A stretch of 64,000 nt of DNA from Capitulum mitella (taxonomy: Eukaryota; Arthropoda; Thecostraca; Pollicipedomorpha; Pollicipedidae). The stretch is from positions 22,692,596 through 22,756,595 of the forward strand of contig CP099844.1 of the NCBI GenBank assembly GCA_030062745.1, written 5' to 3'. The position numbers and the translations under genes are program-made. The notes under the pieces are model-generated. The model searched no databases, was not told where the DNA came from, and saw nothing but the letters and a program-made list of their open reading frames with translations. Shown in pieces: positions 22,811-35,950 of the stretch (its first letter is position 1; every line of letters begins with the position of its first letter).

Positions 22811-24490
22811 AAAGGTACACAAAATTTCGCGGCGCTTCGTTCGTTCTCTCGCAATCTTGGAAAACCTCAGGTGACAGGGGGGGGGGGGAGGAGGGCGGTC
22901 ACTAGCCTCTCCCTCCCCAGTCAGGGCCGGGTTAATGTGGGGCGGCTATTACTGCATTAGCTGCTCAGCGGTAGCCGAGATGTACGTTGCCAGGAAACAA
23001 ATTACCGAAATCACAGTCTGCAAACAACAATACAGGTGCGAGAGGTCTTGGGGTGACGGGGAGCAGCCAAATCAGAATCTGATCTCAAAACTTAAGCAAC
23101 GTTAGGCCCAATTGAGGAGCACCAGCTCTGGCAGATTTGCAACCCCAGAACCCTTACTTCCAGACAACTTTCCCATGATTTTAGAAAAGGTCGTAAGTTT
23201 TTAGAGCCCTCCTAAAATATACAAAACGTTTCAAACTTCAGGTGCTGCTACAGGCTGTTCCTTTCATGTTGTCATCTCAACAAGGTTTAGTGAAACGTGC
23301 CATGGTCTCCAGAATCGTCTGTACTATTTGCATACCTATTCCGGCAGGTTATATACTTGTCTGCCTGATGAAATGCTGCAGGCGCTCGGTTGCCTGGATC
23401 TACAGCATTGTCTTCGTCGTGTATATCTTAAAATGTAAGATGTGTTTGAAATTAGTCTCATTTAAAAGAAAGCAATGTTTCCAAACCCTTTAAAAGGTGG
23501 TGTGTGGAACCTAGACCTGTTTTCCAGGTGGTGCTATTTTTTGCCAGGCGTTGATATTTTCTAGGTGGTGTTTGAGGGATGGGGCTGCGGAACCAAAAAT
23601 CACTGCATCCATTTATGGCGCAATAGGGGTGGAAAATAGCGCATCTGCGTGCAAGGGTTCGGTGTAAACGCTGTGGTCTGACCGTAGCCGTACAAAGTCG
23701 TGCATGCATGCATTTAAAACCACCGAATTACATGTTTGCTTATATTCCTTTGACTTTATGCATTATCTTGATTGTTTATGGATTTGTGCTTGAAACTAGG
23801 TAGATACTTTAGATTAAACTGCAGTTATTAAAGGAATGCTTGCCTAAAATGCCACATGTCCATAACTGAGGAGGCATTTTCGTGAAATAATGTTTTAAAT
23901 TGTTGAATTATCTATCCGCATATGTTTTGGCGTTCTAGCACATTAATTTCTCTGAAACCTGGCATGATTGCCTGGATACTGTTAAGTCCAGAAATAATAC
24001 ATGCAGCTTTTTATGTCTTCAAACTGTATCATTAAATGATTTTTTTGTGTGAAACATTACTGACTATCCTCACAGGCAGCAGACATGCTAGACCCAAATG
24101 AAGACTTAACCAACAGGCCCGGTTATGTTTCTGTGTCTGCACACATTGCATGTCCTGTCAGTATCCTATGCATGATGTTACTTAAAAAATACGTATAGTT
24201 TTGGCGAGGCTGCATTTCATCCAATGAGATTGTGCTGTGACAAACGTTATTATCTTCAACACCTTTTCTACTATAGTACTTCTCACAGTTGCAGTGGAAT
24301 TTCTGTGCAGGTGTGACGGGGGAGGACAGACAAAATTTTTACCTTGTTTTTTTACATGCACTGCAATAGGGTTAATGTCGAATGCTGCCGGGAGTTGGGA
24401 ATCTCCTGTCCCTGAATCGCAATTTTTGTTGGCTGGCTAGAGACATTATCTGATGTCTGTCCAAACTAATTTAATATTATAATATATTTA
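22811..24490. other. Intronic, no supported gene
   Basis: A poly-G run lies at 22,879-22,890 followed by a C/T-rich block. Otherwise the sequence is AT-rich without a recognised gene. Frames of about 80 codons near 23.2-23.7 kb show no motif. Confidence 0.4.
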
Positions 24491-24539
24491 ATGTAAACTA
24501 AATAAATAACCCTCTGATCACTTGCTGATCAAGATAAGA

Positions 24540-24730
24540 CAGGGTAGACCGCACTGGTTTTGTCCAGTCTGGTCTCTTCTGGTACGTCTTTGTTTGCCTG
24601 ATCCTGTAACACCCCACCCTGTCCCATTCTGACTGTCTTTGTCTCCCATCCAGTCTGCTCATTGGTCTGGTCTGTGCTGGTCTGGTCCAGGGTGGCCCAG
24701 TCCGGCTTGGTTTAGTCTGGTCCATTTCTG
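24540..24730. repeat. Low-complexity TCTGGTC-rich tract
   Basis: Degenerate tandem TCTGGTC/TCCAG words account for the repetitive open frame on the minus strand. Confidence 0.6.
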
Positions 24731-24785
24731 TCATGCAATGTATTAGTCCTTTTCAGTACTGTGAAGTGCTGACAACGATGCCCCC

Positions 24786-25170
24786 ATGTCCGGAGCTGGC
24801 GATGTGACTCCTCCCCGTCCAGTGCTTCAGGCGCTGGACGGTGGTGCCTCAACTTGCAGCGTTGGCGGCAGCTCCTCCACGTCCGGCGCCTCTGTCGCTA
24901 CAACGGCGAAAGAGCTGACTGGCACGAACCATGCGTCGAAATATGACGACTGGGCCAGGCGTCCAGTCCAGGTGACATAACGAACAGAAATGCCGACCTA
25001 TCGTACACCATCACACACAAACTCACAGCGCTGGCCGAGCAGGCCGAATCTGGTGCGGTGGCCCAACTGCCCAGAGATGTGCAGCTCACGCTGATCATGA
25101 AAGGACGAGGGATGGAACAAAGCACGACCAGGGGCGGATCCAGCAGCTCGGTTTGGGGAGCAAACAAGAA
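24786..25170 (+). pseudogene. Unrecognised coding-like fragment
   Basis: A frame from 24,786 encodes a Ser/Thr-rich start, then KELTGTNHASKYDDWARRP. After a GTGACA site and a stop, the sequence continues in another frame with NADLSYTITHKLTALAEQAE and LPRDVQLTLIMKGRG. Codon use looks protein-like, and the helices could belong to a retroelement gag or ORF1 protein. I do not recognise the family. It is on the strand opposite to the P450. Confidence 0.3.
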
Positions 25171-27918
25171 TTCGCCGGGTGTGGACGGTAGTTCAGTGAC
25201 GGGGGGGAGGGGGCGGGGTGAAGACGCTGGCCGTGAGTTTTGGAGTATTGAGCGACTTCAAACTCTGTGTAATAATAGCCACGCGTTTTTTTTCTGGGGG
25301 GGGGGCAATGCCTACTTGCCCCCCTGATTGCAGTCGGGAGGAGGCATGGCCGAGATCTCCATCCACCAGTGATCACGACTCGCACGGTTCCTTCTGAACC
25401 TACACTTCCAGAAACCCAAGAGTCGTAATTTCTCCGGAATATTAAAATCCATCCGCAGCCACCATTCAAATCTAAGTGTCACATTGTTCTCGGGAAACAG
25501 AAACGCTTGAGAGAAGACATAAACTTCGGATGCCCGTCGCGGTGAAGCTACTCTGCGCAAGAGACGTCTAACAGGAAGAAGTACTTACGGTCCAAAGAGA
25601 CCACACGTACTGGCACAGTCCTCCTGTCTGCCAATCTTATGTTCCATGTGTCACGATGTGCGTGTATCAGTTGCCAGCAGAGATAATCTGTTCACGGTAC
25701 ATAAAACCTAATGTAACTTGCCATCTACGTCTGTGAGAGACTTGTTGCATTTGAGGTCCCAAGAGTCGTACAGGAAAGCCACGTTGTGTGATATTCAGGG
25801 TACATACGACTCATCATTAAGCAGGGGGGCAGCCCGGATTTTCTAAAGGGGAGGTCTGTGAACTAGGCATACGAAAACCGCCTGCCGGGAAGACGATGTG
25901 CAATGGTTTTCGAGAAGTCATGCCGGTCTGGGGGGGAGGGAAGGGGAGGAACGCCGGACCCCCAATCAGCTCAACGCTCCGGTTGATCGTCCACATTCTG
26001 CTCTGTTGGCACTCACAGCCCGAGCCGATACGGCCTACACGTATCAGTGGCCATCGCACCAACGTCGCATGGTTTCGGAATTTGTGATCGTCTAGTGATT
26101 GGCTTGGGTGCCGCCCATGCAAAGGTGCCTCGACCGCAGTGAGGACCAACTCACTGAGTTGACCCTGGTCAACTTTGGTTCCATATATAGTCACCCGGAT
26201 GTTTCAGAAGCATTGGTATTTCAGAATCCCGATTGCTAATGTCGCAACGTGCTCGAACGCCCTTACCATCTCTGTTATCGGATTTATCTCAGACACTAGA
26301 CGACCGAACGTGGCTGGCACCGTGGCACAACACCTTCAGTTAAATGGTTTCAGACGACTCCCACGTTTCAGGGGGTAGTGACTGGTGTCCAGGTCGCGGC
26401 ATTCAGGTCGTTCATGTTAATACCAAATATTCAAAAACATAACCATGTATCTTTTTCTAAATGATGGGATTGTAATCAAGAACCTGCAGTCCTGTAATGC
26501 ATTGCTACCCATCTATGCGAATGGGATGTTTCTGTAACTGCTACATATTTGCTTTGCACAGGGACGTAGCCAAAGGGGAGCATGGAGGCCATGCCCCCCC
26601 CCCCCCAGCCAAGAGGTCTTCACTACATGTATAGCGAATTCGCAGGAATACGCAATAGCGATCATATATACGTTGCAAAAGCAAACATTGTATGTTTTCC
26701 TGTGCGTTAAATATGAAGTAAGTTACTTAAAATTGCTGCTTTTTCCTACAAACTTCGTCATATACCTGATGACATATGACAAAATTTGACACTCCGCCCC
26801 TCCTTAGGGAAATCCTGGCTACGTGCCAGGCTATGTAGCTAATACTTCTGTCGGTTTTCAATCAAGCTTCACTTTTTGGCACAACTTGAATGACATATAA
26901 CGAACTCAGGCTCAGGCAGAGCTGTGGTAGTTTTAAGTAACTGTCGGTTTTCAATCAAGTTTCACTTTTTGCCACAGCTTGAATGAAATATAACGAATTC
27001 AGGCTCAGGCAGAGCTGTGGTAGTTTTAAGTAATCCTGGCAGCATTACAGATGGACTCGATTTAATCCCACCATGCAATAAACGCAATGTTCACAGCAAA
27101 AACCCTTGGGCTTCCGGCCTAAAAAAAGACATGCGCTAACTTTTAGTCTTAAACCGGCGATATCCTTGAACCCTCATTATAAAAGAAATATAACGAACTA
27201 AAAATTCAATACAGTTGGAGTTTTAGGCAACGTGCAGCACGTCGGATCGGGGCAGTCAGCTTATCACGCCATATAAGGACAGTGATTGCTGGGTCCGCAG
27301 CCCCAGCTATGCTCGAGTACGACCTAAAAAGCTTCCTCCAGGATTTACCGAGGATTTTGCCCACTTCATTTTGCCTGATGGCAGCCTTTCAAAACTGTGA
27401 TATATTCTACATCTGTAGATGTTTTTATGACAGCCATCTTGACACCAGACATTCGCTCAACTATGAGCGGCGTACCTCCGAATTGAACGTTACGACACAG
27501 TAGTCCGCCGAGGGGCAGGCTGCGCCGCAGGGCACAGACGCCACCGTTCCCAGGAGGATGGGCAGCTACGCTGTCCAATTCATTCAGCAGCGAGAGCAGA
27601 AATTTGTACAGAAGCCAAAAGCCAATACGACAACCAAAATACGGCCTTCTGGCCAACAGACATTTATCATCGTACAAAGAGGCTACTGAAACCAGTTCAA
27701 AGTGTCGCCGATTAAGTAACTCACGTTTGCCAGCAGGGACGTTGATTTCTGTAAATGACTGCCGGCCGAGGCTAGCCGACAACCTAATTTCCCTCCAAGT
27801 GTAGATCTGTCAACGGATTTAGCCCACTTTATTTTGACTAACAACCGAAATGTGTAGGTTTTTTGTTCACATTTTTCAAATAAAACAAATGTAATTATCC
27901 CCTTGTATGTAGGGACAG
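25171..27918. other. Intronic, dispersed repeats, no supported gene
   Basis: A repeat with a CGCCTGCCGGGAAGACGAT word lies at 25,840-25,960. A poly-C/CAGGGACGTAGCCA repeat lies at 26,565-26,610 and a tandem duplication at 26,848-27,033. Open frames at 25.3-25.6 and 27.3-27.8 kb show no recognised domain. Confidence 0.4.
26848..27033. repeat. 93-bp tandem duplication
   Basis: Two adjacent copies start CTGTCGGTTTTCAATCAAG (26,848 and 26,941). Both end GCTGTGGTAGTTTTAAGTAA, with few differences. Confidence 0.9.
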
Positions 27919-27919
27919 G

Positions 27920-28051
<132 letters not shown>

Positions 28052-30059
28052 ACACAGGTAGGAGATAGAAAGAGAGATAGATACACAGCTTTAGACTTCA
28101 TTCTTTGCTTTCTGCCTAGTCTTTGTCTGTTGCTGTGGTTCGTTTCCTTATTATTACTCATTTCCCCTAACCCGACGGACAATATTGGGGGAGGGGCAAA
28201 CCGACATTGGAGGGGGGCCCAGATCGACATTGGGTGGGCCAGGACTCTCAAAAGTATACAGATCGACACCCCTGTTCGCCAAGACGATCCAGGCTCAGTA
28301 AGGGCGGAAAGTAGGGTGATAACCGTCTCCACCAAGTACTTGTCAGTAGCAGGTAACAGCCACCGGCGCCCAGAGACCTCGTAAGATCTGGTATACATTG
28401 CAGAAAACCACAGTGGTTGGATGACAGTGATTGGTGACCGTGTTTATGGTAGGTAACCGTATACCAATAATTCATATTATAATAATTCATATATAATTCA
28501 TATAATAATAATTCATAATTCATACCAATAAGAGAGGGGTCTGGGAAGCGTGACTTTCATTTCATGGCAAAGATACAATTAAGTGCCCGCCCACCACCGT
28601 TGACAGACTTTAGGGCCTACATGGTGTGTAGTGTGTAAGATTGGAACTTAGTTTAGCATTGCGCGCAGAACCATCTTTCCCTCACGGACTTCACGGTGGC
28701 TCTGTGGTGTGAAAACGGCGGAAACGCTATCAGATCATTGCAAGGATTCATTCTGCTCACGTAAGACAAAAAAGGACATACGTGGCATATGCTAGCTTTT
28801 GTAGAAAAATGGTCAAGTATTCCGACTTGTCATATCATACATCACAAGGCTTATGGAGGGGGTGTATGCCAAAAATGGTGTCATGGTGATTACTCAGATG
28901 AAAACACGTTGTTTAGAAAGAAATATACGGAGTCCTATCAGCCAATCATTGACCATGAGATCACCTCGCGATTTTCAGAACTGGCTGATACAAGGCTGAT
29001 GCAAGGGCACAAAGGTTTTGGGCGGTTCAGACTATTTTAGGTGAACCGGAGCCCGATTAGTGTGCATGAGACGCTAATGCACTGGGCGCCAATCAAGGCA
29101 AAAGCTCATGAAGACCCAGCCAACATCGTATGATTGCCGCTGGCGCAACGGCGCAGCCAAAGGGGGAGTGGCGGGCGGAGGCCCGGCACCCCTCCCCCTT
29201 TGGCCCATATTTTTGTGAAAACCATTGCACGTCGCTCTCCCAGGACACAGGATGCGTATGATTTCAGTTCGCATTGAAACCATACGATGATTCGTATCAA
29301 CATATCATACGAATGATTTTGTATAAAATCATTCGTATGATTCATTTCACACATTTTCACACAGATTCCCTCCCTTTCTCTAAGAAAATTCTGTCTGCGC
29401 CTCTGCACTGGCGACAGCCATAGTTTTTGGAAGTAAAGGGTTTTGGTATAAAAAACACGGGAGGGACAAATTTTAGCGTGCAGATTAGATTTTGGCACAC
29501 TTCAGCCAACCATCCAGACCAGACCACGACTTACTTTTCGTGACTATTCGAGCGCATTCATGTTCTTGGTTTTATATGAGTTTCATTCAGCTGTATGCAA
29601 CATGCATTGCCGCTCCATGTCAGCTTGATTAAGTGCAGAATACGCACCACATGGAAACGTCCCCAGTTCATGAATGTGGGCATGGACGTGTATGAACGTG
29701 CTGATGAAAACTGTATGGCAATGATATTGGTGATTTAATGATTAGATGGACTATTAATGATGCGGAAGGAACGTCACTGAGGTCCCTAAAATGGCAAACC
29801 ATAAATTTGGGTTCAAGTCTAAATTTCGCATGCTCAAAGTGTTTTGGAAGTATCGTTTCTCGCCCAACTTTCAAAACGTTTTTATCCATCTGTATGCAGT
29901 ACTTGAACCCAATGAGTACAAGAAAAAACGCGCAACGAAGAAAGAGCGAACAAGACGATATAGAGAGTAACAGACGAAGAACAGAGGAAAGGAATATGAA
30001 GAACAAGTGGGGGAGAGGTAAAAGAAAAGTATGTACTCGTTTCTCACTAGCCTGCTCAC
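28052..30059. other. Intronic, dispersed repeats, no supported gene
   Basis: It holds an ATTCATA-rich tract at 28,470-28,530, a GGCGCAGCCAAAGGGGGAG repeat at 29,130-29,260 and a perfect hairpin at 29,304-29,341. No coding sequence is supported. Confidence 0.4.
29304..29341. repeat. Perfect 17-bp inverted repeat with 4-base loop
   Basis: The arms ATCATACGAATGATTTT and their exact reverse complement are separated by GTAT. The hairpin lies inside a dispersed repeat next to further CATACGATGATTCGTATC-type symmetry. Confidence 0.9.
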
Positions 30060-30150
30060 CTGGCGGAAAATTGGCTGGTTTCCTGTAGATCTCTCCGATG
30101 ATGAAAAGGATGATGACGAACAGAAGAACACCTGATAGCCATTCTATCAT
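30060..30150 (-). CDS. Probable first coding exon of the P450 (membrane anchor and PPG hinge)
   Basis: From ATG at 30150 this exon reads MIEWLSGVLLFVIILFIIGE, then a short basic linker and NFPPG. It is cut at a consensus donor, CCAG|GTGAGC, in phase 1. A short polar start, one hydrophobic helix, a basic linker and a proline-rich hinge are the normal N-terminus of microsomal P450s. The phase fits the downstream exons on the same strand. Assigning it to the same gene is inference: the intervening intron would exceed 25 kb and one exon of roughly 150 nt is missing from my reading. It could instead belong to a neighbouring P450 copy. Confidence 0.6.
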
Positions 30151-33100
30151 GGCTGGTACCTGAAGCAGTTCAGAGTTGCTGTGCACGTGGAATGATTCTG
30201 ACAGGAAATCATAGTCACGTGCATAATGTAAAACGTTTTACATTCGACAATGGGACCCGGCTCGGTCAGAATGGGCGTTGAACAAGAATCGGTTTCCGGC
30301 AGCCGGAGGCGGTGGCTTTCCTCAAGATTATTCCGCGTTAAAAACATTAATATTTTCTGTACGATATTCTTCATATACCGCATATCAACGAGGTTACTCG
30401 ACGTTGCCATACTACACGGCAATGCTACGGTTCTAGTCATCTTCACATTTAATGTCACGTCTAATGTCTATGGTGTATAACCTTCAGACAGACCTTAGAA
30501 CCGTACTTTATTGTGTTGATGCAAGCATCAACATCAACCCCTAGCATCACCTCATCAACCGTTCGGATCAAATTTAAACATACAAAAATGTTTAATATGG
30601 CAGCAGCTGCTAAATTTTTCCTGAACCCTTGATATTTCACAGGTTTGCATCAATGAACATATTTCAAAAAGCATTGTCGGTTCTTTAGACAATGCGTTTC
30701 ACAAAAATTTATAGAAATATATATACATTTTCCATATATACATATATGATATGTACACTTTTAAGATATAAATAACATACAGAAATATATAGAAGATACG
30801 GAAGATTTAACTGGACTGGATAATGAAGATAAATATAATAAAAGATAATAATAATAAAAAGATAATGATGAAGATTTAACTGGATAATGAAACATGGCTG
30901 GAGGAAGCGTTATTTCCTTTATGAGGTAGACAGGAGTTGCTGTTTTTGCTGTTATTTTCCATACGTTCCGAAATGTATTGCGGTTTCTTCTTCGGTGATA
31001 AGAAGTATAAAACGTATAAAACGGTCACGGCTAAAAGGCAATATAAAACCACAGATACGAGAAAAGATAAAACTCTCTTCCTCATCACGTGAATACATTT
31101 TTTCTCTCTCACACACACATTCACTATCTGTATTTACTTTTTCCCCTAAGTTAACAATTAAAATGTCTATTTTTTCAGGACAAGTCCCAAATGAGGCTAA
31201 TTTGGATTTTTCCAACGTTTCGGTTGATAGTGGGTTACTTTTATCGAATATCGATTGCCTTCCTTGCTATCCCAGTGTACCAGTTTTTCCGTCGTTATCA
31301 TGCACGACTGCATGGGTTGATGTTGCCCTGGCACTCGAGAAAGTGTCGCGCCGCCGCTGAGGCTCGATGTCCACGCTTCCGAACTTGATGTCAGCGATGT
31401 ACTCCTACATACTAAATTCTTCGGACCGTCCACTTTCCCCGATGCAGCTGGAGCCGCTTGAGCACGCTATTTCATTTCATTCAAGCGCCGGACTGGCTAT
31501 ACGTCGTTCTGAGCCGCCCAGCCGTCACCAAAGTGAGAGGAGCCGCTCGGAACAAGATGGTGAAACGCCCGACGAAGCCCGGAATTCCTGATGACTGAAC
31601 GAATCACGACTTGTTGGGAACGATGTGCACATCCACCGGAACCACTTCTCCTCATGTCTACTTCCTGAAGGGCCTGTAGAACTTTAACCCGAGCTGTGAC
31701 AAACAAAGTGACCTGTTGCATACACACGACCTGTCTTGTAGGTACTGGAGCGCGATACGCGTTTCAGAAATAATTGGTTGCAATGAAGATACAAGAACCC
31801 AAAACAAAACGACAGTTGCATTCGGCTACGTTATGTAATGTGGCATACGTTATGAATAAATTACATCCTGGCATTCAGGGTACATCCCGCAATATTTCTC
31901 TTCGACTTCATCATCGTCCATCATCCCGAATGGCCTTATGCGGATTGTTATTCTTTTGCCAGGCACCGACTGCGGTGCCCTGAAAACGTTTGCCTGAAGT
32001 CCAGCAGATAATTGTTATGCTTCTGCCAATTGTTATGACTGATATCCTGCGCAGCCCAATGCTGCTGTTGTTTTTTTGCTTCTTTCCTGAACCTTGGCGT
32101 CGGGCCTCAGAAGTTGGAGCTGAAAATGAGAAGGGTCAAAATGATGAAACTTTGCAACCTTTGCAGAGCACCTTGACGATTGCAATTCTGCAGTGAATTC
32201 ACATGGGTAGTTATGTAAAGATGATAAACACTTGACCGGTTTGCTCAGAATGATGTTTGCAGTTATGGTTTTCAGCAAGACACTGACGCTATTTGTATTC
32301 GGTTTAAACAAACTAACATCAAGACCAAATGTTTATTTTCATAAGACTGTTTCTGCCTGCGAATGTACAAAGTGAGAGGTGACTTAGTTCCAAACGTAGG
32401 TCTAGCTGGAATAACATGCGCCATATAGTGTCCATTTCTTTTGGTTTCGATGAAGACGTTGCAAACGTACCGTTTCAGTGCCTATTGAACGCATCCGCAC
32501 TTTCTGGACACGAATTTAACATTGACATGAATCCAGGGCCTGTCTAGGTTCTCATCAGTGTAGAATGGGTTACGTGGAATCATGGCAGAAGAGCATCAGT
32601 CGGTAGCCTTGCTACTGCATGCTAACGCAAACCATGGCTTTAAGCGTCAGGTGGTATCCTTGTGATGTAACCAGTCGTAAGCCAAGCAACGAATCCAAGT
32701 ATCATCCAGTAGCCTTCGTATTGTGAAGACGCATCGACCGGCAGTCTTCTAATCCAGCGGTAATCCAAACCCGGCGCCACGTGCGGGCGGGGCAGTCGGC
32801 CTACGCCGAGACTCCCCAAACCAATCCAACCAAACCAACCCCAACTGATCCGTTTCATCGCAGTGCCAAACCCGCCGGTTACATCACCGCAGCCATCGGT
32901 GCAGCTCTTCAAAGGTGTGAATATCATGTGCCGGAGGGGCGCGTCCCCCGCCGGCCTGGCCCGTCTCCAGCTGACCTCTTGGCGGGAGCATCGTCAGCTT
33001 CCGCCTACTGCCGCCACGATTCGGCCAACGGTCGCGGCGGAGTGGAGAAAGGGCTAACCCGAGATCGGCTTCACCAGGGATTAACTGCGGTGAAGTAGAG

Positions 33101-34200
33101 CGCACCCGGGGCAATCCTCCCCACAATCGAACGGGAGCCGCGCCTTGGAACGGTGCATGCTCGAGGTGCCGGAAAGACCGACGGTTCAGAACGCAGACTG
33201 CACCCCATCCTGCTGCACGCTAATCAGTTCGAAACAATGCGGGGCTGCAATAGACTGCAATAATTCAGGCATGTTCGCCGTCAAAACATTTATGTTTGGA
33301 AAAGCGATGTCCTGGCATCAGCAGTGGTCACGTGGGATGGGCTCGAGACAGCTGCAAGTTGCGTCTGGCGAATGGGACCTTACGTGAGATTAAAAACGTG
33401 CATGCCTTCAGAACCGGAATACTGAAAACCGCGGACTCTGCAGCAAACATGTTTTTAAGAAACGACTTTGTCCCGTTACAACAGCGGCATTTTCTGTCTC
33501 GAATAACTTTCATTCATTTAAGACTCAAGATACCCATTGCTCGGTGATGCGAGTTGTAGGGAGACAAACTAAGCCCCACAGTGTTTTCCTCATTTGCTCC
33601 GCGTTTATGTGTAATCCGTCACACTACGTTTGATCATGGCAGAAATGAAGTTAAACTCTGATACATTTGCACAAAGGTAATGACTACCATGCACTAAGGC
33701 AAACAGCTGGGACAGATTTGTGGTTTCGGGTCAGAATCCTGGCCCGCCCGGATCATAGGCCAATGTTTGGGTTGGGTTATTAAATACGAGGACGAGCTAA
33801 TTAGTTTCCACATGTAGCGGACAAGTACGGACGCTCTGCCTTGGTACACGCATTTTTGAATTTTGTCTTTTTCATTTTTATCTCAGAACCCGTATTGCGG
33901 CAAAAGTAAGACGTCATTTGGTCGTGAGCAAATACTCAATGTGCTATGGCAGGTTGAGAGGCATAAAACTCCGCATGCGGAACAACGTGAACTGTCGGTG
34001 AATACTGTTCGTGTGCGTGGTGCAGCACCTGGCGCTGTAAATACCGTGGAACAGTGGGGCATGATTTTCCCTACGCCATGAGGCGCGACTCACGCAACAG
34101 GCCGGACCCGCAACTCTAATCCGTGAATCTTTCGAGGATCGCTGGTGTTGCGTCAACCCAGGGGCGCAGGAACTCCTCCACAGTTGGAGAAGGGGGGTGG
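30151..34200. other. No supported gene; probable upstream region of the P450
   Basis: This stretch is AT-rich, especially 30,700-30,890, and is moderately GC-rich at 32,740-33,130. The frame near 31.2 kb with a hydrophobic start has no family match I can make. No TATA box or start site can be fixed from sequence alone. A 2A-like remnant lies at 32,416-32,547. Confidence 0.35.
32416..32547 (+). pseudogene. Possible retroelement N-terminal fragment with 2A-like peptide
   Basis: This short frame of 43 codons begins MRHIVSISFGFDED and ends FNIDMNPGPV before TAG. NIDMNPGP fits a degenerate 2A (ribosome-skipping) signature, D(V/I)ExNPGP, with N for D and D for E. A leucine/serine stretch, CLLNASALSG, precedes it, as in 2A regions of non-LTR retrotransposons. 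The frame stops two codons after the motif, so this is a remnant at best. Confidence 0.35.
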
Positions 34201-34447
34201 GCAAAGACGAATTTGGGGCAAATTCTCTCCAGTCAACAACGCCCGTAAGGTCACTGTGAAATAAAAAAAAACTAGGATCATCACCGCCCCTTTCCACTTG
34301 CAGCGCCCTTGCGTTGTCAAACGTTGACGCAAAGGCGAATTTAGGGCAAATTTTCTCCAGTCAACGACGCCTATAGGGTCACTGTCAAATTTTACGAAAG
34401 TTGGGATCATCCCCGCCCTCTCCCACTGGCAGCGCCCTTGCGTTGAC
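34201..34447. repeat. 128-bp tandem duplication of a dispersed repeat
   Basis: Copies start at 34,201 and 34,329 (GCAAAG.CGAATTT.GGGCAAA). They share CTCTCCAGTCAAC.ACGCC and GCAGCGCCCTTGCGTTG. A related sequence occurs at 49,500-49,590. Confidence 0.8.
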
Positions 34448-34999
34448 CTGCCCTGCTGATGTGCCGAACACTGTTTACACAACATTGACTGGAAGTCGCC
34501 GGCCTCCGTGAGTCGAGACATTCGCTGTCGGATGCGTCGGCGCTGACGTCGATCTCTGAACCAGCAGCCAGCGTCATCGCCCCTCTGGTAGTTCGTGACG
34601 AGCTGCCGCAGAACTGTGCAGTCACGCAAGTTTTTTTCCAGCCGAACAACGGCCGGTGCATGACGTGGAGGATGGATCAACAGCCAACGAAATCATGGAG
34701 ACTTTCCACATGGCGGACTCCACAGACACAAGCGTGTGACGCCAAGGGTCAGCTATATCACATTTCATTGACACTAGTGATTTCTTTATTGCCATGGCAT
34801 ATGCAATGCTTATCACTGCATGCCTTCTTTGGCAGTGTTTTCGCAACAATCTAGAACAACTCTGAACGGTGATGTAAGTTTGCCTTTGCGTGAACTTTTG
34901 TTTTCGCGGGAGAAAATCCCCCTTGAATATGCATTTGTTTTTGCTATTTCGATCCCAGTGAGCAGTCAACGAAAGTACCGTTGCAAAGAGCGCATACAA

Positions 35000-35950
35000 T
35001 ACCTCTTATTTTAAACTGACTTTCTCTTCCACAAGTGCACGGAAACGAGTTCGGGGAATACCGTCACACGGTCCCGCGCCAACCTGCTCCGACTTTCACT
35101 GACCTCGTCCTCGACTCGGCCTGTGCGTGTAGCCAAACCACCCGAGTTCAGGACAATTTTTTGAAGACCCGCCCAACGTGACTGACCTGCCTGCTGCTTC
35201 AGTCCCCAGTCCACCCTCCGTTGCCGCCCTGCCTAACCCGTCCGCAGCTCCCGTTCCCCCCACCACCTGCCGGCCGGGTTTCTCCGGCCGCCCCGACCCG
35301 CGACCACCCTCTGCGGCGTCTCGTCCGTCCGTCCGCCGCCCACGCGGCCGTTCTCTGACGCCCGGTCTCCGCCGGCAGCGCGGCGTCACGTACCTGCGCC
35401 GGTCTGGCGTCGCGGGGCGGCCGACACGTCCTCGGAGCAGGTGGCCCGGCGCCGCCGCCGGTCTCTCCTCAGCACAGGTCAGCGTCCGACTGGCCGCCGC
35501 CGCCGCCGCCGTCACAGCCGCCCCTCCCCCGTCATCCTGAAGACGTCCCGCGGCGACCGCGCAGCCGGCCCGAGCGCGACTGCGCGGCTAAAAAAGTTGT
35601 TTACCGGCTGCGTTTCGCGCGTGGCCGAATGAGGCCGAATTGGCGTCAGCCGGCTTTGGTGCGCCACGCGCCGTCCGGCGGTGTTTGCGCGCTGTGCGTC
35701 GTGTCCGGGCCGATGCGGCGTCCGTCACGGCGGCCCCCCGCCGCGGCCACGGCAGAGGTCGCAGCAGGGTCATGGCGGAGGTCGCGACGGACGGGACGGA
35801 GCGAACAGGGCTGGTGTCTCGTCGTGACGTGACCTGCAGCACTGCTGCGTCGCCGGCTCTCGCAGCAAGGCCGCCCCAGAGCCGGGGACAGGAGTCGGGA
35901 TTTAGATCACTGGTCCACGAGCTCCTCAGACCACTCTAGGAGGCGTCAGG
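35000..35950. promoter_or_regulatory. CpG-rich island, gene not identified
   Basis: About 0.9 kb is strongly GC- and CpG-rich compared with its AT-rich flanks. It gives open frames in all directions because stop codons are rare. A well-placed ATG at 35,773 (MAEVATDGTERTG) opens a 55-codon frame with no recognised domain. It could be a promoter and 5' UTR, for example of an unseen gene or a distal start of the P450, or a GC-rich repeat. Confidence 0.4.

Noticed and set aside
28789..29040. 83-codon plus-strand frame
   Set aside because: No recognised motif; it ends beside a dispersed repeat.
31191..31388. Hydrophobic N-terminal frame on the plus strand, considered as a membrane-protein exon
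   Set aside because: No family match, no consistent donor, and AT-rich surroundings with no conserved downstream exon.
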